Origin: Anas platyrhynchos
Taxonomy: Eukaryota > Chordata > Aves > Anseriformes > Anatidae
Assembly: GCF_047663525.1 (NCBI RefSeq)
Contig: NC_092613.1
Coordinates: forward strand, 2,691,501-2,755,500
Direction of reading: 5' to 3'
DNA length: 64,000 nucleotides
Positions 36,101-48,641 of this stretch are shown here, piece by piece; within the stretch, counting starts at the first letter, position 1, and every line of letters starts with the position of its first letter. The notes under the pieces are model-generated. The model ran no database searches, was not told the DNA's origin, and saw only the letters and a list, made by a program, of their open reading frames with translations. The position numbers and the translations under genes are program-made.

Positions 36101-39100
36101 ATGGGGCTAAATGTATTCTTAGATATATGTTCCACCTGTATAAACAATTTGAGTTTGTGGTTGAAAATACATGGCAGCGTTCTTCAGCTGGTGCTATTCA
36201 AGAGCTTGGACTAAGCATCCAGCCTTATGAATCAAGACATTACCTTGATTAGAAAAGGCTGAGACCTCTGGAGTTCTTCTGATAGTTCTCCAAAGTCTGT
36301 CACAATCTGAAGGCTTTTCACAGAAGAACATGCTGTGCAACATGCAGGCAGCGTAGAAGTGTTTTGTCTACAACCTGCTGTCCACCAGTCCTGGCATTCT
36401 TAAAGGAAATAAGAGAAATGTGTTTAATAAACCAAAAACAAAATGGAAAGGAGACAGACTCAAACATAAATTCATTATCCCTAACATGAAACACTGAGAT
36501 TACTTATAGCTTCCAATGGATGCAAGTTACTCAAAAAAGCAAGCTTCACTGGGGTAGGGAACATTTCCAGCACAGTTTGAAGATGTTGGAGAATTGGCTC
36601 ATGGTTTGGAGAAATGGGAGAGCTGTCTATTAACTCCACTTCTCTGTATATATAAGGCATACAGGCCAAGTTACCCTTTCGCTATCAACATGAGGAAGGC
36701 AACCACCATATACAGCGCAATGAAGTTGAAACAACTCCACAAGCAATAGTGCAATCCAAAGAGCATTTACAAGTGAGGCATCCAGAAGACAAAATTACTT
36801 TAAGAAAAAAAAGTATCTCCAAGTTGAAAATAGTAACTCTAATGTGGTTAGTACTGATGCCATGAGCCCTGCTAAGACATTCCTGAAACCCTGCTTTTCT
36901 ACCAGCATTAACTTACAAAGACTCTGTCCTGGGCAAAGTTTGCCCAGTCCCCGATATGCAGAGGATGCTGGGAAATGTGGGTTTTCACCAAGATGTGGTG
37001 ATGATATATTATTCCTTCATCTCTTGCATTGACTTGAAGATAAACTGAGGAGAAAAGTCCCAACATGAGGAAAAACTTTGCAATATATGTAGCTTATTAA
37101 CTTGATACACAGTCCCTCCACCTTCCTCCTGAACCACATCTATATCCGTTTTAAGTTCCAGAAATCATTGTTACACCACCATCAGCTAAACAGGACTACA
37201 GTGAACATTGCATATATCTACTACTTCAAAAATATAATTTTTCACATGAAACTATTATTTGATGCCTATATCCTACCTCCCTCCTCCAACTTGCAGCTCT
37301 CCCAGCACAGAAGAGTAAGCAAACAGTAACAGAATTGACTTGTTCCTGCACTGAACAAACAGGACAAGAGAAGACAATCCTGAATATCCCATGTATTTCT
37401 ATGTTAAGGCACCTGCAGCCACCAGACTAAAAGGACTTGGCTCTGATTTAGTGGAAGTAACAGCTTTAATCCTATGGGAAGATGTTTAACTTGGGCAGTG
37501 GCAACAAACCCAACCAAACACCTGATCTGTCAGGGTGGGTTAGGAACCCAAGGCCCTGGCCACACCTCACATGAAACATCCATAAATCTACCCTCATAAC
37601 AGACTCATCTGTCCTGTCCAGAGCCAGCAAATGTCAAAACAGCTCGGGTCTCCTGGGCATTTGTGCAGGCCACCCATTTGGGAAATGGGGTGAATGGGAA
37701 AGAAGAGAGAGAAGAGACAGTGATGCCTGTATGAAAAATAGTTGGGAAACCATTATACACAGCAGCTCTTCAGGCATGCAGCCTTTGTGTTACTATGGTC
37801 ATGGTTTCCAGCCACACTGACGCTCCTGCTGCTCATGGGTCATAACCGATGAACACCACTTAACAGAAAAGCATTTGCTTAATTTTTCCCCTCTGACATC
37901 TGCAACGTACAAATAGTAACATTATAGAGGGTTTTAGGTTCATCAGGACATAACAACAAAGAGCAGATTGGATATATTCAGAGGAAAAAAGCAAAACAGA
38001 TCCCAATCAACTCACAAATGCCACACCTATTGCTGGTATATGGACTGAAAGGGATCAGGACATAATTCCTAGTCTTTCTGGAAAAAGCATCCCTGTTTTT
38101 GAGGAAAGGGGTAAAAAGGCAAAACAAAGTAGAAAATCCCTATCGCAAGCAGAAGTCCCACTCCCATGAGAAACTGCTCCAATGCATTTTCCCTCCCTGT
38201 TCACAAGAGAAAAAAGAAAATCTTTGTTCCACAGGCTGTAGAAAACTTCAATTTTACAACAAAAAAAACTCAACTCATGAAAAACTGCTGGTCAGCAATG
38301 GGAAACAAAAGGCTGAAAGATCTCTCCAGAGGAGGGGCAGTCACCATGAAGAGAACAAGAAAAAATATCTTATGGTCTGTCATGATACAGAGAGCAACAT
38401 TACTATAATTTCTTTCTGTGCAAAATTTAGAAAGTTCATCCTACATTGTTAAGCCCAGTTGTCCCTAAATTTTCTCTCTGGGCTCAGGACAGTATCCCAT
38501 AACTGGATACTAATCAGCTTTGACGGTATAGAGATTGATTTCTCTTTTGAGCTAGGCTGGTATATTTGCATTCTCAATTACTTGATTCAGGAGGTTATTT
38601 CTTTTCCCTATGAATAACCCAGGCAGAGCACAGTTGAGACACATTTCAAACGCCACAAGTGAGACTGTGGGATTTTTTTTATTTTATTTTTGTAATTGAT
38701 CTTTTAGATTTATTGTTGAGGGTGTTAGTCTGTGCACTAGCATGTATGTGACTGGCATGACAAGTACAGGCAGCGAGAAGGGCCTGCACTTCCCAGGGAT
38801 GGAGGGAGGTGAGACTGCACAAAGAGCAGAGGGCATGCAACTGCACACTGGGGACCAGAGCAGGAGTTTTACCAAGGATGCTTATTTTCTCTTTTGATTA
38901 CACTCACTGCATTCCTTTTACATTACCACCCTGCCCAGACACCCTGAGGATTATTTTGGTTTAAGTCATGCACACTGTGCGCATGCATAGCTTGCTTGGA
39001 TATTGAAAAGAAAGATGTACTCTTCATCTCAATGCAACCATCACGTGCAACTGTCACACGATGGCTCTATCCACTCACATTCAAATGTTAAATTGTTGGG

Positions 39101-42100
39101 CGTGTGCAATTATCCCTGTGGAGTTTGACTGCAGGAAAGCAGCTGTAGTACTGACACATACAACTATTCATTACGTGACGGAAGTGTGGGCCAGACCCAA
39201 TGAACCTCTCCTACACGCCTGTGCTTTCTCACCCCTCTTTGAGGAGCAGGCTTCACTTCGTTACACAGAACTTGTTCTCTGTTGATCACACTCACTTAAC
39301 GCTTCCTTTTATACTTAATTAGCTCTACAGAACAAAATATGTCTTCTCCCTTGTGTTTGGATAGCTCCTAGCAGAACCAGGGCTGAGGACTTCCAGCTTC
39401 TAACGTAGCACAAACGAAGAGATGACAGCTTTCCTTAAAATGCATCTCTGAGTAATGCTGGCAGGAGTTTATAGCTGTACTTTCCATTGTGTAGGGAAAT
39501 AATTTTCAATTTACAATTAGTTTAAAATGAGCACCCCACCCTATTTGGCCATTTTCACAGAGGATCTCCCAAGCTTCTTGGCTGTCCTCAGACCTACAGA
39601 GGGGTGTGTGCACACAGCCCCAGAGATGCTAGGCGTGTACAGTCAGATGGGAGGCTAAGAGTTTACTGAGAAGACCCAGCCCTGCTTTTACCCACTGCAG
39701 TGAAGCAGTAAAACTTACAGAAACTTGCCCACATTGATGTGAGACCAGGAGAAGGGCCAGGTCTCTTAACAGACCATATAGAGGGGTAAGTATCAGTCTG
39801 ATGGCAGTGCAACAAGTTCAGAGTGAAGCCATCTAGCAGGGAAACCTTTTGCTCCAGCATGACACAGGAAGTCAATGGCTCTTCCTGACCCCAACAAAGT
39901 GCTGGAAACAAAATTGCAGAATTGCAGGTGCAGAAGCAGCTTGCTGGCTCTCCAACAAGCTGGTTTGCTTCACAGCACTCAGGACTGCAAGGCTGAAGAA
40001 TTCTCTACTAGGCAGGTGACAGCTAAATTTGCACAGGAAAATCTGTTCCAGGGGATGGGGGCCTCTCCCAAGAATTTGCAGCCACCCTAGATCTTCTGCC
40101 ACCATCACCTACAAAAGAAAGCTTCCCAGAGGACTGTCTAATGCACTAAGCAGCTCCACAACCTGCAAAGGTTGGTTCCAAATCCTCAATTCATCTTTCT
40201 GAGCCTGACACTCTTCCCTAGTCCTGCAACGTAATTTGCTAGAAACCAGTTCCAGGAATATATGAACAATTTTAACAAGCCTGGAATTAATTCAGGACTC
40301 TCAAGAAAAGACTATACACCTGTCTATACACTGAACAGTCACAAGACATTTCTCTATCCTTTATTGTAGGTCTACTGTATGGCTTGACCGTACTATTTGG
40401 CTGCAAGTATTCCATTAACCACAACTAATTCGGACCACCCCTCACAGGGTTCAACATACCATCAAGAACTATACCTGTAAGCAGGGTGGGTGAGCAGGCA
40501 AGCCTAAGGGTTCAGAAAAAGCATGACTAACATTGGAGAACTGAAAGGTAGGCTCAGGATGGGGGTGGACTCACCTGGGCCTGGCCCACTGCCTCATTGA
40601 TGATGCTGCACTTCAACCACAGTCTTATTCCTATGTGCTAGATGCAACAATGAGAAGATGCTGATCTCCACATTTGCCATGTTTCCTCACATTTGTCAAA
40701 ATCAAGGGATTTTCAATGTGGATCTGAAAAGACCCTTAGAAAGGAAGAGGTTAAGACCTCAATCTACCCTCTGCTTTGACCATACTTTGGCCCTTTACGG
40801 ATACGCACCCGACAGCCAGTAAGATAACTCCTCCATTCATTTCTGTAGCTAAGGCCCAATCACAAGCTAGTTCTTACAGCTGACACAGGGCAGAGCTTTT
40901 TAAAAGACACTCGGTCCCACTTGTAAAATTCCAAGTGATGTAGGGCCCATGAGATCCTCAGTGCTCTGATTTCCAATTACTACCACCACAGAAAAGCTGC
41001 AGCTCTTCCTCCATTTGAATATATCTAGCTTCCAGATGCTGGATTTTACCATGCTGCTTTCTATTATTTTTAGGACATGGATTTGCAAGGTCTAGCCCTT
41101 AACCTTAAAGTGAAGTTGCAGCTCATAATGTACTGTTATTGCTTTGACAGCCAAAGAATATTGCAGGCCAGGTCATCCTTGCTCCTGAGATACGACTAGC
41201 CTCTTGTTGCTTTGGGACCACTGCAGACTTACAGACACTACACTTCTCAAGTAAATAGTTTGCATGCTGCTGAGCTATACCATTGTAGCAGATATACTAT
41301 AAACTTATCGTTGTGCCTCCTTTCCCGGACTTTATGTAAAGATAAAACTGTTTTAAAAACTCAAAGCCATCAATTCATGATTACAAATTCATGATTATTC
41401 AAAGATATCAATTCATGATTACATGTCAAGACAAATTCAGGCTAAACCAACAGGTTCCTGAGTAAGTCAGAAAGCAACAGTCAGAAGTGCTTATTAATTA
41501 CAGTGTGGAAGTTCTGATTAAGGAAGGCAGCACAGTGGGTTTTTAATAATACACCATGCAGAGCTTCTGTTCCGCACAAGATCCTCACCTCTTTTTCATA
41601 TTGAACATGTCTGTAGCTCTGATTTTTCTTAACGCATTTATACCAGTAGAAGTACCTCCCATTTGGTTTCAGAGCATTTGTAGGAAAAGCTAGCAACAAA
41701 ATAACAGCTACAAGTAAGCCCATCAATAAACACTTATTTTTGTTCTGGGTAAAAAGTCAACAGCTCATGTAACTTCTCACTCATTTCACTAATGGGTAAC
41801 GGCTGGTCAAACAACCAAAGGATGATTAGTCAATCTCTAGCAAAGCACAAAAATGACCTTGATCCAACAAGACATTGTGAAATCAAGTCTGTTCAGCCTA
41901 GCCCAAGAGAAACTCTCAGACCACTGGGACAAAAGAGCGTTACTTCCAGGACAAATCTGCATAACTGAAGGTAGGCATTAAGCTGTCAGAAAATCCTCCA
42001 AAGTTCACCTGCACCTCTGGTTACATGCCTTAGAAGGCAGCCTGTGCTGCTCTGGCAGTGTCTAGATGAGCAATGTGGCTTGGAGGAACAGCATGCATTT

Positions 42101-45100
42101 GAAGCAAATCCCTCTCAGATTCTTCCACTTGCCTGACAGTGACTTGAGTCTGCAAGAGGTCTGACATGCCCATATCACTAGTGCAAACCAGAGCTCTGTT
42201 ACTCTGCAGAGCTCTGCCTCTGCAAGAGGTCACATACGGCACAATCACTCCAGGGAAGCAAACCAAAATGAGAATTCACTTGCTCTGCAAATGAGTAAAC
42301 GAGATTTCTGGGGACATCCAAATATAAAACGAAGAGTTTTTTAAAGTTCTGGATTACCACAATTATTTTAAGCTAGTTTATTTGGATTTGCTAACAGTAA
42401 ACAGTCCACTGGCTGAATGAAGACCAAAGTAAAGCAGTATTTGAAAACTGTTTGGCACCAACCTACACTGCAATATCAGCCTTTTTTTTCCCCCCTTTGA
42501 ATGAGCCGACACAGGTGTCTGTTGGCCAGTCTCAGGTTACATTATTAAGGGTTGTTTACACATACGCACAAATCAGATAAATTAGTAGCTGCATAGGGAT
42601 GGGAGGGAGCCCTGTCTGCAACCCATGTCACACCTCAAAATGGTCAAGCCCCTGAAGTAGGAACATGAGAGTATGTAAAAACAGAATAGCAAAACAGCTT
42701 GAATAGGCCAAAATGCATTAGGCTTAGGAAAAAAAACAATATCCATTGTAAGCAAGAGGGGAAGGCTATGCTGGAGGCAGGAAAAAAGGTCAGTTAGTGA
42801 TTAGACCACTAAAATGAGCAAGAAGTTGGAAATCAGACCTTGAGTTATGCCCCAAGCAGCTTTCTTGTTCAAACCTTTAATTCAGAGAAGATCCATGTTC
42901 CTTGGGCTCGTACATCAGTGAAACCAGCAGGTCAGATGCAGCATGGGCTGCAAAACCTGCTAGGAAAAACAGTCTGAATACTAAGATGCTTAGCCCACAG
43001 GGAGCTCAGGAAGCAGAATGTACCCCCTCAGGTGAAAAAAAAAGGCACACTGGATGCTCCCTTTCTGCACAGAGCTGAGCCAAGGATAAACATATTTCAG
43101 GGAAACAGAAAGAAATCTGGCAGCAGCTGGCCCATCACAGGCTGCCTGCAAAAGGTTAACTGCAAAAAGAAGCCAGAGCCTGGCCAGGCGCCAAGGCAAG
43201 CCTCAAGCTAAATTGAAGGTGGCCAGACAAGAGGCAGAGGCTGCAGTCTTCTCCCAGCTGAACAGCTCCAGTAACCCAGACTGCTGTGACCCATCCCCAC
43301 AAATAGCTCCCAGAGGCACATCACAGGCCCCAGGATGTGACAGTGACATGCCATTTACAAGGTCTTGCTTAAACACAACTCCTCCAACAGGATTCATTTC
43401 TCTAAAATAGGTTCTGTATAAAAAACAATAAAATGTTTTTTAGCCATTCTGGTCTATACAGAAGGGAGCTTTTAACACAACTCTTCTCTGAACTGGGGGT
43501 AACTTATACAGGATCACTTTTATAGGTGTGTGTGCTTGCATATGATTTTTGGGGTGCTGAGCAGCTACTGACCCAGTTGATTTTGAGCTGTGTATTTGGT
43601 AAAGTTTGGGCCTCATTATTGAAGCAAACTGGATTTTCCTTCAGGTTATTACAGGGGTTATTATCAGCATATGAATTGTCAAGTTGTTGGATGAGAGCCA
43701 GTTCATTCGTCATTGACCAACATGCATTGTGGAGGTTTTTGAGCTGCAAGGACTTACTGTACTTATCATAGGCAGACATATGAGTTAATGCAAGAGAAAC
43801 ATAAATCCTCATCAATGCTCTGTGTGGTTGGCAGGGAACAGTTACCAACGTGACATCAAAATTAACATTTAGATATCAACAAAGCTATAAAGATGTCATA
43901 CTGTCACAAAAGGAAGAACCACTAATAAATATGTAGAATGTTCCCCATTATGATTTTAAAACTTCTGTTAAAGAAAGAAAATCCCTTTTCATTTGCCTCA
44001 TATTAATATATGCTCCAAGAGCTCCACTCTCATTATCTTTCCTCCTAACATTTGCAGGGGAGATGGAAATACTCGTAGCCTTATTTTGCAGGCATAGAAC
44101 AGAAACACAGAGGGAGTGACTTGTCCATCCCAGCCTATTAGGAAAATAGAAATGAATCCAGATTATACAGGCTCTACTTTCTCTCCTAGGAAGTTTTGTG
44201 CTAACCCACAGGCCCAACCAAAATTATCTGTGTTGCATGCAACAGACTGAGCCCAGAGGTCTGCAAATCTGCAACCTTCATGGGGAGCTGTACAACATGA
44301 AGTGCCAAGTTATCCAGCTAAAAGAAACATGCCCACATGATGAGAGGCGTTCATCCTTCCCAGAGCAAGCAGCATGACCCAGCACTGAGGTTTTCACAAG
44401 CTCTGCGTAAACACAAGCACAGGAAGAACAAATGCAAACCACATTTCCGTAGAACTTTTCCCCATCCAAAGGGACCTTGGTTCCCAGCCCTGGGAAAACA
44501 GCTTAAAAAGAAGCACAGGCGCCAAACCCAAGAATCTAAGAGTCACCTTTGAAGACACAAAGACTGGTAACATTACTTTTAATATGTGAATTCATACAGA
44601 GGAGAAAGCAAGAAAGCAACAGAACAGAAAGACAGGCAAAGAGGAAATTTACTTTGGACCTAATCCTACAAACCTAATGCAATAGTCGCAGCTTTGTGTG
44701 CACTGCTCTTCACCTTGTCTTTGTTGTAACAGCTCAAAGGTCCTCCCACATCCAAAGGCAGACAGGCAGCCTTTCTCATCCACAGCACAGTTCCTGGGGT
44801 ACAAGGGACTAGAATAAGGGTTAGGAGGAAAGCAGGCCACGCCGAATTGGAGGGAGAGAAGAGCAGCATCCTGTATCCCTGCTTCTCTCAAAGCCCCTCC
44901 ACCACCCTAGTTTGGGGCTCTGTCACTTGGAGAAACTAGGCATCCAAACCTGCCCCATAAACCTGACTGCTCAGGCCACATCTAGCCATGGAAGATGCTC
45001 CAACCTGCAATCCTGTAGACTTGCCCAAAATCTACGCTTCCAGAACAGGCCCAGGAGGTACAGCATAACCCCAGACTGCAGCCCCACACAGGCAGGCTGC

Positions 45101-48100
45101 CCCTGCCTGCTCCAGAGGAAGTAAAACAAGCCACCCATACACCCTGTGGCCAGGCTTCATCAAAGCAATGTGGACAGGGGAATTCTGCCAGCATTGCTGG
45201 TGGACCAATATAGTCTCCAAACTGCAAACAGGTGGTGTTCAACACAAATAGCCCAGGCTGGATTTGAACTGGTGTCTGAGCCCAGGAAACTTCAAGTTTC
45301 ATCCTCAGCCCCCTCAAAAAATTAATCCAGCAGGTATATACACAAGAACGGAAGATGAGTAAGTATGTTGAGTCCCTTGGCTAGTGTTTTTCTTCTGCTG
45401 TGCAGACTCTGCATGGTGTCTTATTTGCAAATGAAAAATGCTAGACCTGCTTACAAGACCTCCTATCCTCACATTCTTGTCAATGAACAGGATAACAAAC
45501 GGTAGCATTACCCCCTCCCTTCAAGAGACCGTAAGGCCAAAAGAAAGGGAAAAACATTACATTGTGCAAAAGGAAGTAGTGAGAGAGAGATGGAGACCAC
45601 CCAGCCCAGCCCCATGCCATTCCCTTTGTCTATCCCTCATTAATGATTTTACCACACTCCATCCAGCAGAGAGCAGTGTGACACAAGCACTGCTGGGCCA
45701 GCACTAGGAAAGGCCTGGTAGCCACAGCTGCCCTCTAAGAAGCCAGGACATGAGGGATCTCCACAGGAATCCAGATGAGGTTCAGCCTGGGTGCTATACT
45801 CTGTCATTCAAATAGTCAGACTCTAACTCAGTTTCTTTCTCTGAGGCTAGATCAAAGTTACCCGAGCCATGTCAACTCATGTCAAGTGGTTATAAGAGCC
45901 ATCTCTTCACCTTTGTTTTTTCTTCCCTGTGAGAGATTCTAATGAATAAGGAAATGAACAATGGGGGATACCCTGACCAAGCCATGCAAACTCAAATCAA
46001 CAGAAATCACACATCAGCAGAAGAGAGAGAGAGAGACGCAGAAAATGCAGAATGGTGCTGGCATTTCAGGGAACCCTTTTTAGCTACAGCAGGTAGGTCA
46101 GAACTATAACAGAATCCCACAACACAATGAGCTGCGGAAGTTAAATATAAGCCACCCAAGAGCATGGACACGAGAGTTTGTTTTTACAGTGAGCCAACAG
46201 ACCATCAACTTTGTGCCACATCCCTGCTCAAAATAATTCACAGTCTTTGTATTTTATCAGAGAGGCAGAGCCCATGCTTATACCACTTGCCAGCTTAAGT
46301 CAATTGAAATGATTAACTGAGAATGAGAAACGTTCATACTTTCTGTTTCTATTATGCCAGACTAGTAATATCTGTCATGTTCCTTTTCCATGATGGGACC
46401 ATCTCATTACGAAATTATCTAGCTTCCTTACACACATTACGCTTAACATTACTTTAACTGCTATAAGCACTGTAGGCTCGCAAGCCCACAGTTCTTTACC
46501 AGTATGCCACTTGGTAAAAAACACTTTTCCTTAAACCTAGGTCACGCGCTGAGGTTTCTACATGCTGCTCACAAATATGAAGACAAACTGTTTTTGCATG
46601 CTTACTCAGAAAGAAAGTTGACATTTATCCAGCATAGCTATCACACTACAGTTCCCAGAACTGCAAAGATTTTTAGAGAAAGGAGAACCCTTGTGGAAGA
46701 TAAAAACGTGTTAAAAGCAAGGAAAAGAGTGCAAGAAGAAAATGATGAATTTAAGAGAAAATATGCCTCAGCACCAGTGAATAGAAGGGAATGTACCCTA
46801 GCTAGAATTCAGGATGCTGTTTTTAAGTACAGTGGTAGGGGAAGAGAAAACCATGGTGCCATGTCAATACCGCATTTGCTATTTGGTGTCTAAGGAGACA
46901 CTCAAGTGATTCGCATGGCTGGTATTTAACTTGGTATTTCTTTCTAGGGTTATGTTACAGCAGAAAAATCATTTCCTTACTCTCGAGCATGTACTTCTTA
47001 GCAATAGGCAGAGACAGCAGTCGGAGGTGACCAATGAGGGAGCCCCAGGAATGGGCTCTGGAGAGCGGAGCTTCAGGTGGCAGCAGGCTGTATGGCTGGA
47101 TCACGAAGTAAACAGTTAGCAAAACCAATCCCAGCATGAGCAGGCCCTGTGAGAGAAAACAGCCATGTAATTAATTATATTGCAGTGACCTGATGCGTTT
47201 TCAGAACATGACACACCTTCTGGCTGTTATCAAAGGACTGTGGCTGTGCACTGTAAGATGAACACTCAAATTTTTCACTGTGGCTCCTCATTCAACTGCA
47301 ATTCTATTTACATACACAGGGAGTTGTCACCCAGTTTCACTGTTAGGGCAGTTCCAAAGATGAAGTAAAGCAGCCTTCAAATCAGACCCATGCAACTTCA
47401 TTCATTCATTTTAGCACCGTGAATAATCCAGCACCAGAGCAAGAATGATCTACAGATGGTTTTGATTCCTCCCACCTAACCAAATAAAAGCTTGCACTTC
47501 CACCATGCCTCTTACACAAAGTTTACAAAGCCTTTTGTAAACATCCGCCAAGCCTTGAAACACTTTGGCAGCGCTGGTGCCAGCTCCCTCCCTCGTAACA
47601 GAACCTCAAATAAGCCTTAAGGAGATGACATTATGCATTCCCCCCCACCCGGCCAAAGTCAGAAAGAATCAACAGCAAAAACAAGAACAAAAGTTGAAAG
47701 TTCAAAATTCCGGTTTCTTGTTCTCCTGACTCATTTTTACATCTTGTGTATGATAGAGGGAAGACAGAAGGGATGGATTTTTTTCTAAATAGAAACTATT
47801 GTGATGATTTTTCAAAGACAACACTAAAACACTATGGAATATTATGTCAATAGGAAGCTTTACATACTTGTAATATCTCCAAGCTACCTAAGAGAATGGA
47901 ATCCTTTCACCCACTTTGTAACACTTTTTACAACATCTTCTAACTATGGTCCTCAAAACATTTTTCTGTCATCAAGCACCATGGCAGTTGATTCATTTTA
48001 TTGACTAGAAGGAGAATAAAGATAGGCAGAAGCTCATGACAGGGTCAGAAACAGAATATGGATGTTTTCATTAGTCAACCCTGAACTTTAAGAATCTCCT

Positions 48101-48622
48101 TCCTTTCCACTATGTGTGCTGACACTTGGAATCAATGCCTGAAAAAAAAATAAAAATCCAAAGGCTTTGTTCTTCAATAATTTAAGGAAAGGGGGGCATT
48201 GACATATTCAACTTTCAATTCATATAAGCAATTCCAAATCTTGGTCATCTGTCTTCTTTTTTCAGATCAAATTCTGGAAGGAAGGAAAGAAGGAAGGAAG
48301 CTACACTTAACAGTTTTTTGAATAAAGGACTCTGAAAAATTAATCAGGAAAACACAATGGGAAACAAAAGGCTCAGGTGCCAAAGGAGAAATTCAGATCC
48401 TCAAATAGCCTGTACATGCATAAGACACCTTACCTTGTAGACAGCCACTAAGATAGGGTAGCGTGGAGGTCCCCTTTGGGGTTCATTTCTTTCCAAGAGC
48501 TGCTTGATGAATTTCTCAATAGCTTTTTCTGACATCCCACACTGGTGGCCAGTCTGTCTCACTAGATCAATTGTCTCTGATAGCTTGTCATAGATGCTGA
48601 GGTCAGTGGCTGAAAGCTCCAT
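33070..48622 (-). CDS. C6orf89: bombesin receptor-activated protein homologue (seven coding exons)
   Basis: In human this is a single-pass type II membrane protein of the Golgi, reported to bind bombesin receptor subtype 3 and to enhance histone deacetylase activity. Coding parts: 48434-48622, 46981-47146, 36244-36398, 35764-35903, 34350-34476, 33576-33699, 33070-33155. Every junction is GT-AG and the phases join into one 328-residue frame. The N-terminal cytosolic segment (about 1-63, with SIYDKLSETIDLVRQTGHQC) is nearly identical to human. The membrane span is about 64-81. The lumenal part is much more diverged but keeps the Trp-Trp-Thr block, the FPFFFPW block, the GSG block and the C-terminal YW segment. 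The start ATG has a good context (GAGGCCATGG). Human is about 350 residues; the difference is mainly a segment after the membrane span. Confidence 0.93.
33576..33699 (-). CDS. C6orf89: C6orf89 exon 7
   Basis: Phase 0 to phase 1. It encodes LHGLFAVGSGQLTLTVVPL and a CREHCE motif (human CRRHCQ), then EAGDLG (human EPGDIG). Confidence 0.91.
34350..34476 (-). CDS. C6orf89: C6orf89 exon 6
   Basis: Phase 2 to phase 0. The encoded SVDRTQILQEFFP aligns with human PLNRSQMLRELFP, and SLETCFL with SLNKCFF. The acceptor lies in a T-rich stretch. Confidence 0.9.
35764..35903 (-). CDS. C6orf89: C6orf89 exon 5
   Basis: Phase 0 to phase 2. It begins TGQHLSYEELKHF (human TGKPLLEEEIQHF) and ends in the FPFFFPW motif that corresponds to human FPFPYPW. 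Confidence 0.92.
36244..36398 (-). CDS. C6orf89: C6orf89 exon 4
   Basis: Phase 1 to phase 0, about 10.6 kb from exon 3. It encodes the Cys-rich WWTAGCRQNTS segment (N-glycosylation site at Asn131; human has WWTNDCEQNES) and ends LIK, as in human. The acceptor is CTTTAAG. Confidence 0.9.
36399..41588. other. part of C6orf89 intron 3
   Basis: No exon of C6orf89 or another gene was recognised. There is a 38-bp tandem duplication at 41361-41428. No CR1 or LTR copy was seen. Confidence 0.5.
41361..41428. repeat. 38-bp tandem duplication
   Basis: Two consecutive copies start with TCAAAG and contain ATCAATTCATGATTACA; the second is slightly shortened. The motif AATTCATGATTA therefore appears three times in the stretch. 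Confidence 0.7.
41589..41744 (-). other. orphan exon-like segment encoding a membrane span
   Basis: A 156-base segment flanked by a good acceptor (GACTTTTTACCCAG) and a good donor (GAG then GTGAGG), open in phase 0 to phase 0. It encodes a basic start (NKNK), a hydrophobic span (LLMGLLVAVILLLAF) and an aromatic, basic stretch (GRYFYWYKCVKKN). It lies in the large intron between C6orf89 exons 3 and 4, on the same strand. Alternatively, reading from the internal ATG at 41723, it looks like a signal peptide and runs to a stop near 41481. No family was recognised. It could be an alternative C6orf89 exon, an exon of a nested gene, or chance. Confidence 0.25.
41745..46503. other. part of C6orf89 intron 3
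   Basis: No coding exon or interspersed repeat was recognised. A short (GA)n microsatellite lies near 46023-46037. Confidence 0.5.
46504..46893 (+). other. unrecognised 129-codon open frame in a C6orf89 intron
   Basis: A plus-strand ATG frame opposite to C6orf89, just downstream (on its strand) of exon 3. The product would be Lys/Arg/Glu-rich with a helical-looking stretch (KARKRVQEENDEFKRKY). It has no signal peptide, membrane span or family motif that I recognise, and no clear promoter or poly(A) site. Frames of this length are near the upper end of what chance gives in a window this size, so it may be meaningless. Confidence 0.12.
46981..47146 (-). CDS. C6orf89: C6orf89 exon 3 (membrane span)
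   Basis: Phase 0 to phase 1. It encodes the hydrophobic span GLLMLGLVLLTVYFVIQP and then AHSWGSLIGHLRLLSLPIAK, which matches human closely. The donor is GTAAGG within GAGAGTAAGG, so the exon ends one base into codon 119. Confidence 0.93.
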
Positions 48623-48641
48623 GGCCTCCAATGAAAAATCC
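48434..48641 (-). CDS. C6orf89: C6orf89 exon 2, first coding exon
   Basis: The exon starts after CCATAG at 48641; translation starts at 48622. It encodes residues 1-63, ending AVYK at phase 0 with donor GTAAGG. It holds the cytosolic region that is almost unchanged between human and bird, so it is the securest part of the gene. Confidence 0.94.

Noticed and set aside
42990-43199. Minus-strand frame that looks like a signal peptide followed by a short secreted protein
   Set aside because: The first codon is TTG, no ATG is present before the hydrophobic part, and no family was recognised.
44649-44891. Minus-strand frame with eight Cys
   Set aside because: The spacing fits no defensin, Ly6 or other small Cys-rich family, and there is no signal peptide.
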